Shown in pieces: positions 54,460 through 63,214 of a DNA stretch of 64,000 bases (position 1 is its first letter; every line of letters begins with the position of its first letter). The notes under the pieces were generated by a model. It did not search any database. It was given only the letters and a program-made list of their open reading frames with translations, and was not told the DNA's origin. Source of the stretch: Microbispora oryzae (GTDB taxonomy: Bacteria; Actinomycetota; Actinomycetes; Streptosporangiales; Streptosporangiaceae). Where the stretch lies: the NCBI RefSeq assembly GCF_017896165.1, contig NZ_JAFCNB010000003.1, positions 186,001-250,000 of the forward strand, given 5' to 3'. The position numbers were made by a program, and so were the translations under genes.

Positions 54460-55323
54460 ATGGGTTTCCGCAGGCACGGCCCGTTCCAGGCCGGAGATCA
54501 GGTCCAGCTCACCGATCCCAAGAACAAGCGGCACACCGTGACGCTGAAAGAGGGCGGTGTGTTCCACACGCACAAGGGGTCGATTCCGCACGATGACCTG
54601 ATCGGCCAGCCCGAGGGCTCGGTCGTCCGCTCCTCCGGAGGCACGGCCTACCTGGCGTTCCGTCACCTGCTCGCCGACTACACCCTCTCCATGCCCCGGG
54701 GCGCCGCGGTCGTCTATCCCAAGGACGCCGCGCAGATCGTGGCGATGGCCGACATCTTCCCCGGCGCGCGCGTCGTCGAGGCCGGCGTGGGCTCCGGCGC
54801 GCTCACCTGCTTCCTGCTGCGCGCCGTCGGCCAGGAGGGGGCGCTGACGTCCTACGAGCGCCGGGCCGACTTCGCCGAGGTCGCCACGAAGAACGTGGAG
54901 AAGTTCTTCGGCGGTCCGATGGAGCAGTGGCGGCTCGTGGTCGGCGACTTCGTGTCGGCGCTCGACGAGGCCGACGTGGACCGGGTGATCCTCGACATGC
55001 TCGCGCCGTGGGAGTGCGTCGACGCCGCCGCGAAAGCGCTCACCCCCGGCGGAGTTATTTGCTGTTATGTGGCGACTACGACGCAGATGTCGAGAACCGT
55101 GGAGACGCTGCGGGAGCACGGGAGTTTCACCGAGCCCCACGCGTGGGAGACCTTGGTTCGCGACTGGCATGTGGAAGGCCTCGCCGTACGGCCGGATCAT
55201 CGGATGGTCGGCCACACGGGGTTTCTCGTCACCGCCCGTCGCATGGCGGACGGCGTGACACCCCCACCCCGGCGCAGGCGCCCGGCCAAGGGGGCGTATG
55301 GAGAGGGGATCGAACAACTGTGA
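54460..55323 (+). CDS. trmI: tRNA (adenine-N1)-methyltransferase, TrmI
   Basis: The 287-residue SAM-dependent enzyme methylates adenine 58 of the tRNA T-loop. The N-terminal small domain (residues 1-60) and TrmI signature region SMPRGAAVVYPKDAAQIV (about 76-93) lead to the SAM site VVEAGVGSGALTCFLL (about 104-119). The catalytic strand VILDMLAPWECV (about 176-187) has Asp in the place typical of TrmI. The basic C-terminus (PPPRRRRPAKG) may aid tRNA binding. In actinobacteria trmI lies directly upstream of the ARC/Mpa gene, as here. Confidence 0.94.
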   Translation: MGFRRHGPFQAGDQVQLTDPKNKRHTVTLKEGGVFHTHKGSIPHDDLIGQPEGSVVRSSGGTAYLAFRHLLADYTLSMPRGAAVVYPKDAAQIVAMADIFPGARVVEAGVGSGALTCFLLRAVGQEGALTSYERRADFAEVATKNVEKFFGGPMEQWRLVVGDFVSALDEADVDRVILDMLAPWECVDAAAKALTPGGVICCYVATTTQMSRTVETLREHGSFTEPHAWETLVRDWHVEGLAVRPDHRMVGHTGFLVTARRMADGVTPPPRRRRPAKGAYGEGIEQL

Positions 55324-55528
55324 CAATTCAGCCACAACCCGGCAAAACCGCGTGACAAGGGAACATATGGGTGTGTTCCTAATGCTGAGCGAAAGAAACC
55401 ATCCATAAGGTCTCAAACGCCGAACACCCAACGTAACTACACGAACACTGCCCGGCCAGGTTACGTACAGCGCCAAGATAGGTAGGGTCTTGAGTAGTCG
55501 TTCTCGACGGGGAAGGAGGTGACGGGGC
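55324..55528 (+). promoter_or_regulatory. ARC gene promoter region
   Basis: These 205 bases are clearly less GC-rich than their surroundings and hold no gene. CGTAAC and GTTACG form a widely spaced inverted repeat at about 55432-55466. A TAGGTAGGGT stretch (about 55481-55490) is the best -10 candidate, followed by a leader of about 35 bases ending in AAGGAGGTGA before the GTG start. Confidence 0.45.
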
Positions 55529-57292
55529 GTGGCAGCTCGCGACGACGCTGAGGCTCGGGCCGCGCAGCGCGAACGGGAGGTCGCAGACCTCACAACACAG
55601 GTCTCCTTCCTTCAGGAGGAGATCACCGCGTTGCGCCGGAAGCTCGCCGAGTCCCCCCGGCAGGCCAGGGTCATCGAAGAGCGTCTGCATGAGGCGCAGG
55701 CCCAGGTGGCCGCCCTCACCAGCCAGAACGAGCGGCTGGTTTCCACCCTCAAGGAGGCCAGGGATCAGATTGTCGCCCTGAAGGAGGAGGTCGACCGGCT
55801 GGCGCAGCCGCCATCCGGTTTCGGAGTCTTCCTCGAAGCCAGGGAAGACGGCACGGTCGAGGTGTTCACCGGCGGCCGCAAGCTCAGGGTGAACGTCAGT
55901 CCCGCCGTGGACGTCGACTCGCTCAAGCGTGGCCAGGAGGTCATGCTGAACGAGGCGCTCAACGTGGTCGAGGCTCTCGGCTACGAGGACGTCGGCGAGA
56001 TCGTCATGCTGAAGGAAGTGCTGGACGGCGGAGAGCGCGCCCTGGTCATCTCCCACGCCGACGAGGAGCGGGTTGTCAAGCTCGCCCACTCGCTGCTCGA
56101 CCAGCCGATCCGCGCGGGCGACTCGCTTCTGCTCGAACCGCGCTCCAACTACGTCTACGAGCGGATTCCGAAGTCGGAGGTCGAGGAGCTCGTGCTTGAG
56201 GAGGTCCCCGACATCTCCTACGAGGAGATCGGCGGCCTCAGCCGGCAGATCGAGCAGATCAGGGACGCGATCGAGCTGCCCTATCTGCACGCCGACCTGT
56301 TCCGCGAGCACAAGCTCCGCCCGCCGAAGGGCGTGCTGCTCTACGGGCCGCCCGGATGCGGCAAGACGCTCATCGCCAAGGCCGTGGCCAACTCCCTGGC
56401 CAAGCAGGTCGCGGAGAAGACCGGCCAGTCCGGCAAGAGCTTCTTCCTCAACATCAAGGGTCCGGAGCTGCTGAACAAGTACGTCGGCGAGACCGAGCGG
56501 CACATCCGCCTGGTCTTCCAGCGGGCCCGTGAGAAGGCATCCGAGGGCACGCCGGTGATCGTGTTCTTCGACGAGATGGACTCGATCTTCCGCACCCGTG
56601 GTTCCGGCGTCTCCTCCGACGTCGAGAACACCATCGTCCCCCAGCTGCTGTCGGAGATCGACGGTGTCGAGGGCCTGGAGAACGTCATCGTCATCGGCGC
56701 CTCCAACCGCGAGGACATGATCGACCCCGCGATCCTGCGGCCCGGCCGTCTGGACGTCAAGATCAAGATCGAGCGGCCGGACGCCGAGGCGGCCAAGGAC
56801 ATCTTCTCGAAGTACCTCGTCAGCGACCTGCCCCTGCACGCCGAGGATCTCAGCGAACACGGCGACAGCCGTGAGGGCACGATCTCGGCGATGATCCAGC
56901 GGGTCGTCGAGCGCATGTACGCCGAGAGTGAGGAGAACCGCTTCCTCGAGGTGACCTACGCCAACGGCGACAAGGAGGTCCTGTACTTCAAGGACTTCAA
57001 CTCCGGGGCCATGATCCAGAACATCGTGGACCGCGGCAAGAAGATGGCCATCAAGGAGTTCCTGGAGACCAAGCAGAAGGGCCTGCGGATCTCGCATCTG
57101 CTGGCGGCCTGCGTGGACGAGTTCTCCGAGAACGAGGACCTGCCCAACACCACCAACCCGGACGACTGGGCCCGCATCTCCGGCAAGAAGGGCGAGCGGA
57201 TCGTCTACATCCGCACCCTCGTGCAGGGCAAGCAGGGCACCGAGGCCGGCCGGTCGATCGACACGGTCGCCAACACCGGTCAGTACCTGTGA
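55529..57292 (+). CDS. arc: Proteasome-associated AAA+ ATPase (ARC/Mpa)
   Basis: The 587-residue ring ATPase recognises Pup through its coiled coil, unfolds pupylated proteins and feeds them to the 20S proteasome. Residues of about 1-90 form the coiled coil and are followed by two OB domains (about 95-235). The AAA+ domain has Walker A GPPGCGKT (273-280), Walker B FFDEMDS (346-352, Asp348 and Glu349) and arginine fingers near RPGRLDVK. It ends in Gln-Tyr-Leu, the C-terminal anchor with a penultimate Tyr that docks onto the proteasome. The GTG start has a strong AAGGAGGTGA site. A 16-base-stem terminator follows. Confidence 0.96.
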   Translation: MAARDDAEARAAQREREVADLTTQVSFLQEEITALRRKLAESPRQARVIEERLHEAQAQVAALTSQNERLVSTLKEARDQIVALKEEVDRLAQPPSGFGVFLEAREDGTVEVFTGGRKLRVNVSPAVDVDSLKRGQEVMLNEALNVVEALGYEDVGEIVMLKEVLDGGERALVISHADEERVVKLAHSLLDQPIRAGDSLLLEPRSNYVYERIPKSEVEELVLEEVPDISYEEIGGLSRQIEQIRDAIELPYLHADLFREHKLRPPKGVLLYGPPGCGKTLIAKAVANSLAKQVAEKTGQSGKSFFLNIKGPELLNKYVGETERHIRLVFQRAREKASEGTPVIVFFDEMDSIFRTRGSGVSSDVENTIVPQLLSEIDGVEGLENVIVIGASNREDMIDPAILRPGRLDVKIKIERPDAEAAKDIFSKYLVSDLPLHAEDLSEHGDSREGTISAMIQRVVERMYAESEENRFLEVTYANGDKEVLYFKDFNSGAMIQNIVDRGKKMAIKEFLETKQKGLRISHLLAACVDEFSENEDLPNTTNPDDWARISGKKGERIVYIRTLVQGKQGTEAGRSIDTVANTGQYL

Positions 57293-57350
57293 CCCGCAGG
57301 CCCTGACGGGCGCCGCGCGCCGACCGGCGTGCGGTTAGAGCGTCACCCAT

Positions 57351-57385
57351 GGAGGGCGGCGCGATCCACGATCGCGCCGCCCTCC
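57351..57385 (+). terminator. Perfect 16-base-stem hairpin after arc
   Basis: GGAGGGCGGCGCGATC (57351-57366), a CAC loop and the exact complement (57370-57385) lie 58 bases after the arc stop. It is among the most stable hairpins in the window. It lies within the extended open frame of the acyltransferase, which supports the later start at 57496. Confidence 0.8.
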
Positions 57386-57495
57386 GGCGTGCGCCCGGCA
57401 GGACAGAGCGATACGAGAGAACGGTAAAGATCGGGGGGAACCGGGACAGGGCCTCGTTACGTCCAATATGGCGTGATCTACCTAAAGGTGCGCGA

Positions 57496-58692
57496 GTGAC
57501 TTCTGTGCCTTCCCCGGGCCGGCGAGCCACCGGGCCGGCGAAGGGGGTCCGCCTCTTCGAACTGGACGTCCTGCGCTTCGTCGCCGCCTTCGCGGTGATG
57601 TCGTTCCATTACCTGGCGGCCAGCAAGTCGCTCTGGAACGAATATCCGACGACGCTGTTCGCCCCGGTCGACCATCTGACGACGCTCGGCATCCTGGGCG
57701 TGGAGCTGTTCTTCCTCATCAGCGGGTTCGTCATCCTGATGAGCGCGTGGGGACGCACGGTCGGGGAGTTCGCCGTGTCCCGTGTCTCGCGGCTCTACCC
57801 GGCGTACTGGTTCGCCGTGATCGTGATCTTCATCATGTACCGGTTCAGCGGCGTGACCAGCTTCGACCCCAAGCTGACGACCGGCGAGTACGCGCTGAAC
57901 CTGACCCTCTTCCAGGGCGCCTTCGACGTGGGCCACGCGGGCGCGGTCTTCTGGTCTCTGTGGGTGGAGCTGCGCTTCTACCTCCTGGTCGCGGTGTTCG
58001 CCCTCTTCGGGATCACCCTGTGGCGCTGCCTGGCCTTCATGGGCGCCTGGTTCGCGCTCGCGCTGCTGGCCGAGTACACGCAGAACGACGCGCTCGTCTT
58101 CCTCTTCCAGCCCCGGCAGGCGCCGTACTTCATCGCGGGCATGGCCTTCTACCTGATCCACCGGTTCGGCCCGCGGGCAGCCGGGCTGCTGTCCTGGCTG
58201 TTCGTGGCGGGCGGCTACGCCATGGGCGTGTACGCCGCCCTGGAGCGCGTGGCGGAACGGGTGCGGCTGGTCGGCGCCAAGCACTACCCGGCCCCGCCGC
58301 CCGCGGTGATCGCCGCGATCACAGTGATCTTCCTGCTGATGGCGGCCGTGGCGCTGGGGTGGCTGAGATGGCTGCGCTGGCGCCGTCTGATGGTCGTCGG
58401 AGCACTCACGTATCCCCTGTATCTGCTGCACCAGACCGTCTCGGCCGTACTGATCCCCACATATCGGGACGCGCTCGACCCCTGGTTGCTGGCCGCGATC
58501 ACCATGACGGTCTCGATCGCGCTCGCCTACCTCGTGTACCGGGTCGTCGACAGGCCAGGTCAGCGGTGGTTGCGCGCCCGGCTGAGTGCCCTGCTGCCGT
58601 CGTCGCGGAGGCGGGGAGGCCGCGGATCGGGCCGTTCCGCTCCGCCGAGGCGGCCGGTCCCGGCGCAAAGTCGGGAGGCATCTGTGCCGTAA
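57496..58692 (+). CDS. Membrane acyltransferase (acyltransferase 3 / OafA family)
   Basis: The 398-residue membrane protein has about ten hydrophobic segments. Family motifs are LFELDVLRFVAAFAVMSFHYL (about 22-42, with the catalytic-region His) and LGVELFFLISGFVILM (about 71-86). Such enzymes O-acetylate or acylate sugars and lipids of the envelope. The basic C-terminal tail is cytoplasmic. I chose GTG 57496 with AAAGG seven bases upstream, because an upstream start at 57349 would translate the terminator hairpin of arc. It lies between arc and dop, where I expect no such gene; a functional link to pupylation is not evident. Confidence 0.9.
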   Translation: MTSVPSPGRRATGPAKGVRLFELDVLRFVAAFAVMSFHYLAASKSLWNEYPTTLFAPVDHLTTLGILGVELFFLISGFVILMSAWGRTVGEFAVSRVSRLYPAYWFAVIVIFIMYRFSGVTSFDPKLTTGEYALNLTLFQGAFDVGHAGAVFWSLWVELRFYLLVAVFALFGITLWRCLAFMGAWFALALLAEYTQNDALVFLFQPRQAPYFIAGMAFYLIHRFGPRAAGLLSWLFVAGGYAMGVYAALERVAERVRLVGAKHYPAPPPAVIAAITVIFLLMAAVALGWLRWLRWRRLMVVGALTYPLYLLHQTVSAVLIPTYRDALDPWLLAAITMTVSIALAYLVYRVVDRPGQRWLRARLSALLPSSRRRGGRGSGRSAPPRRPVPAQSREASVP

Positions 58693-58722
58693 CTGTCCGG
58701 TAGCAGGGCATAGAGAAAGGGC

Positions 58723-58751
58723 TAGGCTCGGTTATGACGACAACGGCCTGA
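58723..58751 (+). promoter_or_regulatory. dop promoter with a possible five-codon leaderless leader ORF
   Basis: TAGGCT (58723-58728) is followed after five bases by ATG ACG ACA ACG GCC TGA (58734-58751), a potential leader peptide Met-Thr-Thr-Thr-Ala. dop starts 17 bases later at 58768. If transcription starts at the first ATG, this tiny ORF would be translated first. Confidence 0.4.
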
Positions 58752-58767
58752 AGCAGGCGGGGTGCGA

Positions 58768-60285
58768 ATGACGGTTCGGCGGGTGATGGGCATCGAGACC
58801 GAGTACGGCATCGCCGTACCAGGTCAACCGGGAGCCAACGCGATGGTGACCTCCTCACAGGTCGTCAACGCGTATCTGGCGGCGTCGGCCGCCCGGGCTC
58901 GCCGGGCCCGGTGGGACTTCGAGGAGGAGAACCCGCTCCGCGACGCACGGGGATTCGACCTCGCCCGCGAGGTGGCCGATCAGAGCCAGCTCACCGACGA
59001 GGAACTCGGCCTCGCGAACGTGATCCTCACCAACGGGGCGCGGCTCTACGTCGACCACGCGCATCCCGAGTATTCGACGCCCGAGTGCACCAACCCCCGG
59101 GCGGCGGTCATCTGGGACAAGGCGGGAGAGCGGGTGATGTACGACGCGGCGGTCCGCGCGTCGTCGATGCCCGGCAACGCGCCGATCCAGCTCTACAAGA
59201 ACAACACCGACGCCAAGGGCGCCTCCTACGGCTGTCACGAGAACTACCTGATGCGCCGGGCGACGCCGTTCGCGGACATCGTCCGGTACCTGACGCCGTT
59301 CTTCGTCACCCGCCAGGTGGTCTGCGGGGCCGGGAAGGTCGGCATCGGGCAGGACTCGCGCGGCGAGGGCTTCCAGATCAGTCAGCGCGCCGACTTCTTC
59401 GAGGTCGAGGTCGGCCTCGAGACGACGCTCAAGCGCCCGATCATCAACACCCGGGACGAGCCGCACGCCGACCCGGAGAAGTACCGCCGGCTGCACGTGA
59501 TCATCGGCGACGCCAATATGTCGGAAATTTCGACATATTTGAAGCTTGGTACGACGGCTCTCGTCCTCGCCATGATCGAGGAGGGATTCCTCACCACCGA
59601 CCTGTCGCCGGAGTCCCCGGTGGCGGCCCTGCGGGCGGTGTCCCATGACCCCACCTGCCGGTACGAGATCGCCCTGCGCAACGGGCGCAAGATGACCGCC
59701 GTCCAGCTCCAGATGGAATACCTGGAGCAGGCCCGCAAGTACGTCGAGGACCGGTTCGGCTCCGGGGCCGACGACATGACCAAGGACGTGCTCAACCGCT
59801 GGGAGTCGGTGCTCACCCGGCTCGCCGAGGACCCGATGCAGTTGTCGCGCGAGCTCGACTGGGTGGCGAAGCTGGAGCTGCTCGAGGGCTACCGCACCCG
59901 TGACGGGCTGCCCTGGTCCCATCCCCGGCTCCAGCTCGTCGACCTGCAGTACTCCGACATCCGGCCGGAGCGCGGCCTCTACAACCGGCTCGTCGCCCGC
60001 GGGCGCATGCATCGGCTGGTCACGGACGACGAGGTCGACCGCGCGGTCGAGTTGCCGCCCACCGACACCCGCGCCTACTTCCGCGGGCGCTGCCTGCGGC
60101 AGTACAGCGACTCGGTGGCCGCGGCCTCGTGGGACTCGGTGATCTTCGACATCCCCGGCCGGGAGTCGCTGCAGCGGGTGCCGACGCTGGAGCCTCTGCG
60201 GGGCACCAAGGCGCACGTGGGCGAGCTGCTGGACAACTGCCGCACCGCCGCCGACCTCGTCGCCGCTCTCACCGGCCAGGGCTGA
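58768..60285 (+). CDS. dop: Deamidase/depupylase of Pup
   Basis: The 505-residue enzyme of the glutamine-synthetase-like fold deamidates the C-terminal Gln of Pup and removes Pup from proteins. [12 protein letters not shown] (about 8-19) has the metal and ATP-binding Glu residues. The Dop-specific loop region follows [30 protein letters not shown] (about 94-103) and [18 protein letters not shown] (about 149-166) are conserved in the Dop/PafA family; the sequence matches Streptomyces Dop rather than PafA. ATG 58768 gives the usual [17 protein letters not shown] 58762 would add two residues. Because Pup here ends in Glu, only depupylation may be needed. Confidence 0.95.
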   Translation: MTVRRVMGIETEYGIAVPGQPGANAMVTSSQVVNAYLAASAARARRARWDFEEENPLRDARGFDLAREVADQSQLTDEELGLANVILTNGARLYVDHAHPEYSTPECTNPRAAVIWDKAGERVMYDAAVRASSMPGNAPIQLYKNNTDAKGASYGCHENYLMRRATPFADIVRYLTPFFVTRQVVCGAGKVGIGQDSRGEGFQISQRADFFEVEVGLETTLKRPIINTRDEPHADPEKYRRLHVIIGDANMSEISTYLKLGTTALVLAMIEEGFLTTDLSPESPVAALRAVSHDPTCRYEIALRNGRKMTAVQLQMEYLEQARKYVEDRFGSGADDMTKDVLNRWESVLTRLAEDPMQLSRELDWVAKLELLEGYRTRDGLPWSHPRLQLVDLQYSDIRPERGLYNRLVARGRMHRLVTDDEVDRAVELPPTDTRAYFRGRCLRQYSDSVAAASWDSVIFDIPGRESLQRVPTLEPLRGTKAHVGELLDNCRTAADLVAALTGQG

Positions 60286-60308
60286 GCCGCCCCTTTCGCC
60301 GCCCGGCT

Positions 60309-60341
60309 CGTACGCGGCCCGCACCGGCCGTTCCGCGTACG
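60309..60341. terminator. Hairpin between the convergent dop and kinase genes
   Basis: CGTACGCGG (60309-60317) pairs with CCGCGTACG (60333-60341). A competing 8-base stem, GCGGCCCG with CGGGCCGC, overlaps it. It lies between the two stop codons and may serve both strands. Confidence 0.55.
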
Positions 60342-60355
60342 GGCCGCAGACGCGA

Positions 60356-61438
60356 TCAGAGCGCGGGGTGATCGGGCACCGGCCAGCCCCGGTGATCCGT
60401 GCCCTGCGCCGGCCCTGACGGTCGCAAAGGTGGCCGTACGGCCGCGTGGGCCGGCGTGTGGGCGGCCGGGCGGGCGGCGGGCAACTCCCCGGAGCTGCGG
60501 CCGGGCGGAGCGGCGGGAATGCCCTGCCGCCGCAGCACCTCGGCGAGCAGCTTCGTGGCCTCGTCTGCGCTCAGCCGATCAGCCGGGTCGGGCCGCAGCA
60601 GCCCGTCGAGCACCTCCCGGAGCGGGCCCGCCCGCCTGGGCGCGCCGGGCTCCCGCGTCGCCGTCTCGCCGGAGCCGGCGAACCCGCCGGGACCAGTGGG
60701 AGCAGCGGGACCGGTGAGACCAGCGTGCCCGGCGGGCTCGGCGCCGAGGTGGGGCGGTCTGCCCTCCACTCCGCAGTACAGGGTCGCGCCGAACGACCAC
60801 AGGTCCGCGGCCGGTGTCATGACCTGGTCGCGCAGGCGCTCGGGAGCCAGGTATGGGCCCGCCCGCAGGTTCGGCACGGTCGCGGAGGTGTCCGGGCCGC
60901 GGTCGAAGGCCGCGATCCCGAAGTCCGTCAGCACCACCCGGTCCTCGGTCAGCAGGACGTTGCCGGGGCGGATGTCCCCGTGGACGACACCCATGGTGTG
61001 CGCGTGCCGTACGCCCGACAGGAGCTGGAAGCCCACCCAGGCGGCCCAGTGCACCGGGAGCCTGCCCAGGTGCCGCACGGTCTCGCTCAGCGTGAGGCCC
61101 TGGAGCAGCTCGGTGACGATCCAGAGGCGGCCCTTGTCCTCGAGGAGATCGTGGACCGTGATCACGGCCGGATGGCTCAGCCGGGCCGCAGATCGAGCCT
61201 CACGCAGCGCCTGGCGCCGTGCCGCGGCCAGGTCCACGACGTCGGGCTCGTACGGCGGCTGCACCTCCTTGATCGCCACGTCGCGCTTGAGGCGCAGATC
61301 GTGCGCGTGCCACATGATGCCCCCGCCGTTGCGGCGGACAGGGGACAGCAACCGGTAGCGGTCGGCCAGCAGTTCCCGTGCGCCCGTTCCCATCACCCAT
61401 CCGCGTGCCACCGGCTCACCGTCTTCGAGCTCTCCCAT
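60356..61438 (-). CDS. Soluble serine/threonine protein kinase
   Basis: The 360-residue kinase has no membrane segment and no PASTA domain. Lys57 (VAIKEV), Glu80 (LREARSAARL), catalytic Asp155 and Asp172 (DFG) are present. The catalytic loop reads HGDIRPGN instead of HRDLKPEN, so it is not an RD kinase, and Arg replaces the loop Lys. The P-loop region RRNGGGIMWHAHD is also atypical. The C-terminal 110 residues include Gly/Pro-rich linkers and a region with no known fold. I chose ATG 61438; the long upstream frame lies antisense to pup. It sits between dop and pup, diverging from pup. Confidence 0.88.
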   Translation of the reverse strand: MGELEDGEPVARGWVMGTGARELLADRYRLLSPVRRNGGGIMWHAHDLRLKRDVAIKEVQPPYEPDVVDLAAARRQALREARSAARLSHPAVITVHDLLEDKGRLWIVTELLQGLTLSETVRHLGRLPVHWAAWVGFQLLSGVRHAHTMGVVHGDIRPGNVLLTEDRVVLTDFGIAAFDRGPDTSATVPNLRAGPYLAPERLRDQVMTPAADLWSFGATLYCGVEGRPPHLGAEPAGHAGLTGPAAPTGPGGFAGSGETATREPGAPRRAGPLREVLDGLLRPDPADRLSADEATKLLAEVLRRQGIPAAPPGRSSGELPAARPAAHTPAHAAVRPPLRPSGPAQGTDHRGWPVPDHPAL

Positions 61439-61634
61439 TGTCGTCCTGATCCGGGGGGCGCCGCGCGTGATGACGGTTACGGTACGTGTGACGTCCATAA
61501 CGATCCGATCTCCGAGCCCGGTGAGCGCGGGGGCGTGATGGAGAAGACAGAGATCGCGAAGCCTTTCGCGCGCAATGTCGGCGGGTTCGGGGAAGATATG
61601 GGGAAAGGGGTCCCCGAGCACCGGAGGTATCAGG
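61439..61634. promoter_or_regulatory. Divergent promoter region between the kinase and pup
   Basis: These 196 bases separate divergent starts. CGCGAA-GCCT-TTCGCG (61555-61570) is a small inverted repeat about 65 bases before the pup ATG. AAGATAT (61593-61599) is a possible -10 box for pup. No gene is visible here. Confidence 0.4.
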
Positions 61635-61844
61635 ATGGCCACGAAGGAGACGGGCGGCCAGAAGCAGACCGGCCGGCAGGAGAACGAGGTCGAGGAGACC
61701 GAGGCGCAGGCGTCCCCGGACGTCCAGGAGCGCCACGAGAAGCTCACCGACGACGTCGACGCGATCCTGGACGAGATCGACGAGGTTCTTGAGGAGAACG
61801 CCGAGGAGTTCGTCCGTTCCTACGTGCAGAAGGGCGGCGAGTAG
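61635..61844 (+). CDS. pup: Prokaryotic ubiquitin-like protein Pup, ending Gly-Gly-Glu
   Basis: The 69-residue disordered modifier is attached through its C-terminal Glu to lysines of target proteins by PafA. The N-terminus (MATKETGGQKQTGRQ) is thread-like for unfolding. The middle (HEKLTDDVDAILDEIDEVLE, about 36-55) is the helix that binds the ARC coiled coil. The end is FVRSYVQKGGE. It is encoded with Glu at the last position, so no deamidation is needed, unlike the Gln-ending Pup of Mycobacterium tuberculosis. GGAGG lies seven bases before the ATG. The expected followers prcB and prcA are absent; a terminator and convergent genes come next. Confidence 0.95.
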   Translation: MATKETGGQKQTGRQENEVEETEAQASPDVQERHEKLTDDVDAILDEIDEVLEENAEEFVRSYVQKGGE

Positions 61845-61849
61845 CGGGA

Positions 61850-61876
61850 CCCGGGGGCGGGTGGCGCGCCCCCGGG
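61850..61876 (+). terminator. Hairpin terminator after pup
   Basis: CCCGGGGGCG (61850-61859) and CGCCCCCGGG (61867-61876) form a perfect 10-base stem six bases after the pup stop, with a seven-base loop. Confidence 0.65.
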
Positions 61877-61906
61877 GCCGCCCCGCGTCACGGCGGGGAG
61901 GCGGCC
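61876..61906 (-). terminator. Second hairpin, for the convergent oxidoreductase gene
   Basis: GGCCGC plus CCCGC pairs with GCGGGG and GGCGGCC around GTCACG, with one bulged A. It sits between the pup terminator and the stop codon at 61943, forming a back-to-back terminator pair. Confidence 0.5.
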
Positions 61907-61942
61907 GTCCCGCCCTCGGGCCCGGCGGCGGCCGGCCAGGCC

Positions 61943-63109
61943 TCATCCGCCAACCAGCGCCTCCTCGGTGACCGGGCCGTCCGGGCCGTCCGGGCCGCCT
62001 GGACCCTCCGCGGCGCACTCCCCGCCGACCGGGATGCCGGCCCACCCGGCGTACCGGGCGACGACCCGCTGGGCCGTGACGATGTCGGTCCGCGCGCCCG
62101 GCAGCCCGGTGAGGGGCGGCGTGTCCTCCGTCACGAACCGGTGGAACGCGAGGAGCTGACGCTCGAAGGCCTCGGCGACGTCCCGGTAGACCGTCGTGCG
62201 TTCCGTGATGCCCACCCGGCAGGTGAGGCTGAAGTGGGTGGGGGCGTTCAGCAGGTACGGCGAGGGGAACCGCAGTTGCAGCGACCCGTGATCGTGGTGC
62301 AGGGTCACGATCTCGCGATAGGCAGGATAGCCCGGCAGGTGGTGCCAGCGCAGGCCGTATCTGCCGCCCCCGGGCAGGACGCCGCTGATCTCCAGCGAGG
62401 GCGGGAAGGCGTCGGCGGGCCAGACCGCCACGTGGTCGACGGTGTCGGGCGGCCCGACGAGCAGCCGCATCAGCGACAGGTCGAGGCACACGCTTCCCAG
62501 CACCACCTCGGCGTACAGCCTGCGCAGCCGGTGGGCGGAGGTGCCGAGCGCGGTGGTCAGCGCGCGGTCGTCCGCGCCGAGGTAGGGGGCGAGACTCGAG
62601 GGCGACGGCCGCGACGGCCGGGCCCGCGCGAACAGCAGCTGCGACTCCTCCGACGGGTGCAGCACGGTCACGTCCATGTGGCGCACCCCGGCCGGGCCGC
62701 CGACCTCGTGCAGCGTCTCCAGGAGCCGTTGCGTCGCCGGGTCGTACTGCTTCATGTAGCCGACCATCAGCCGGGCGTCCTCGGGGATGCCGCGCAGCTC
62801 CGCCCTGCTGTACGCGAGGGGCTTCTCCGACAGCACCCACAGGCCCCGGTCGAGCGCGGCGCGCACCAGCGGGCCGTGGGATCCCGGGGTCAGCACGATG
62901 AGCGCCTCGAAGCCTCCGGCGTCCAGCATCCGCGCCGGGTCGTCGAACGCCGGCACTCCCAGCCGTCGGCCGAACTCCGCGGCGTGGTCCCCGTCGAGGT
63001 CGCAGACGGCGCCGATGCGGAAACCGTCCGCGCGCCGGGCGAGCAGCGGCAGGTAGACGACCTGTGCGATCGCGCCGAGCCCGACGATCCCCACTCTCAC
63101 CGTGTCCAC
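61943..63109 (-). CDS. Gfo/Idh/MocA family oxidoreductase
   Basis: The 388-residue protein is an NAD(P)-dependent sugar or inositol dehydrogenase type enzyme. The Rossmann site is GIVGLGAIAQ (about 8-17) and EKPLAYS (about 95-101) carries the conserved Lys of the family. The C-terminal half is the Gfo/Idh beta-sheet domain (WHHLPGYPAYREIVTLHHDHGSL is in this part). The last 25 residues are a Gly/Pro/Asp tail with GGPDGPDGPV, coded by short GGGCCGTCC repeats. The substrate is unknown. The PHP-type hydrolase lies upstream on the same strand, 105 bases away, so the two may cooperate. Confidence 0.9.
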   Translation of the reverse strand: MDTVRVGIVGLGAIAQVVYLPLLARRADGFRIGAVCDLDGDHAAEFGRRLGVPAFDDPARMLDAGGFEALIVLTPGSHGPLVRAALDRGLWVLSEKPLAYSRAELRGIPEDARLMVGYMKQYDPATQRLLETLHEVGGPAGVRHMDVTVLHPSEESQLLFARARPSRPSPSSLAPYLGADDRALTTALGTSAHRLRRLYAEVVLGSVCLDLSLMRLLVGPPDTVDHVAVWPADAFPPSLEISGVLPGGGRYGLRWHHLPGYPAYREIVTLHHDHGSLQLRFPSPYLLNAPTHFSLTCRVGITERTTVYRDVAEAFERQLLAFHRFVTEDTPPLTGLPGARTDIVTAQRVVARYAGWAGIPVGGECAAEGPGGPDGPDGPVTEEALVGG

Positions 63110-63214
63110 GGCCCCTCCTCGTCCGATTGATCCCTATCCATCCCCACTCGTGGAGATTTCTGTGTGATTGCACCTTCCCGTCCGCCGGGCGGCGCAACCA
63201 CCGGTCCGGAAGGG

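Noticed and set aside
57349-57495. Earlier start for the acyltransferase
   Set aside because: It would translate the perfect 16-base-stem terminator of arc, and the N-terminus before 57496 has no family similarity.
61439-61747. Longer kinase reading from 61747
   Set aside because: The extra residues are antisense to pup and its promoter and do not resemble a kinase N-terminus.
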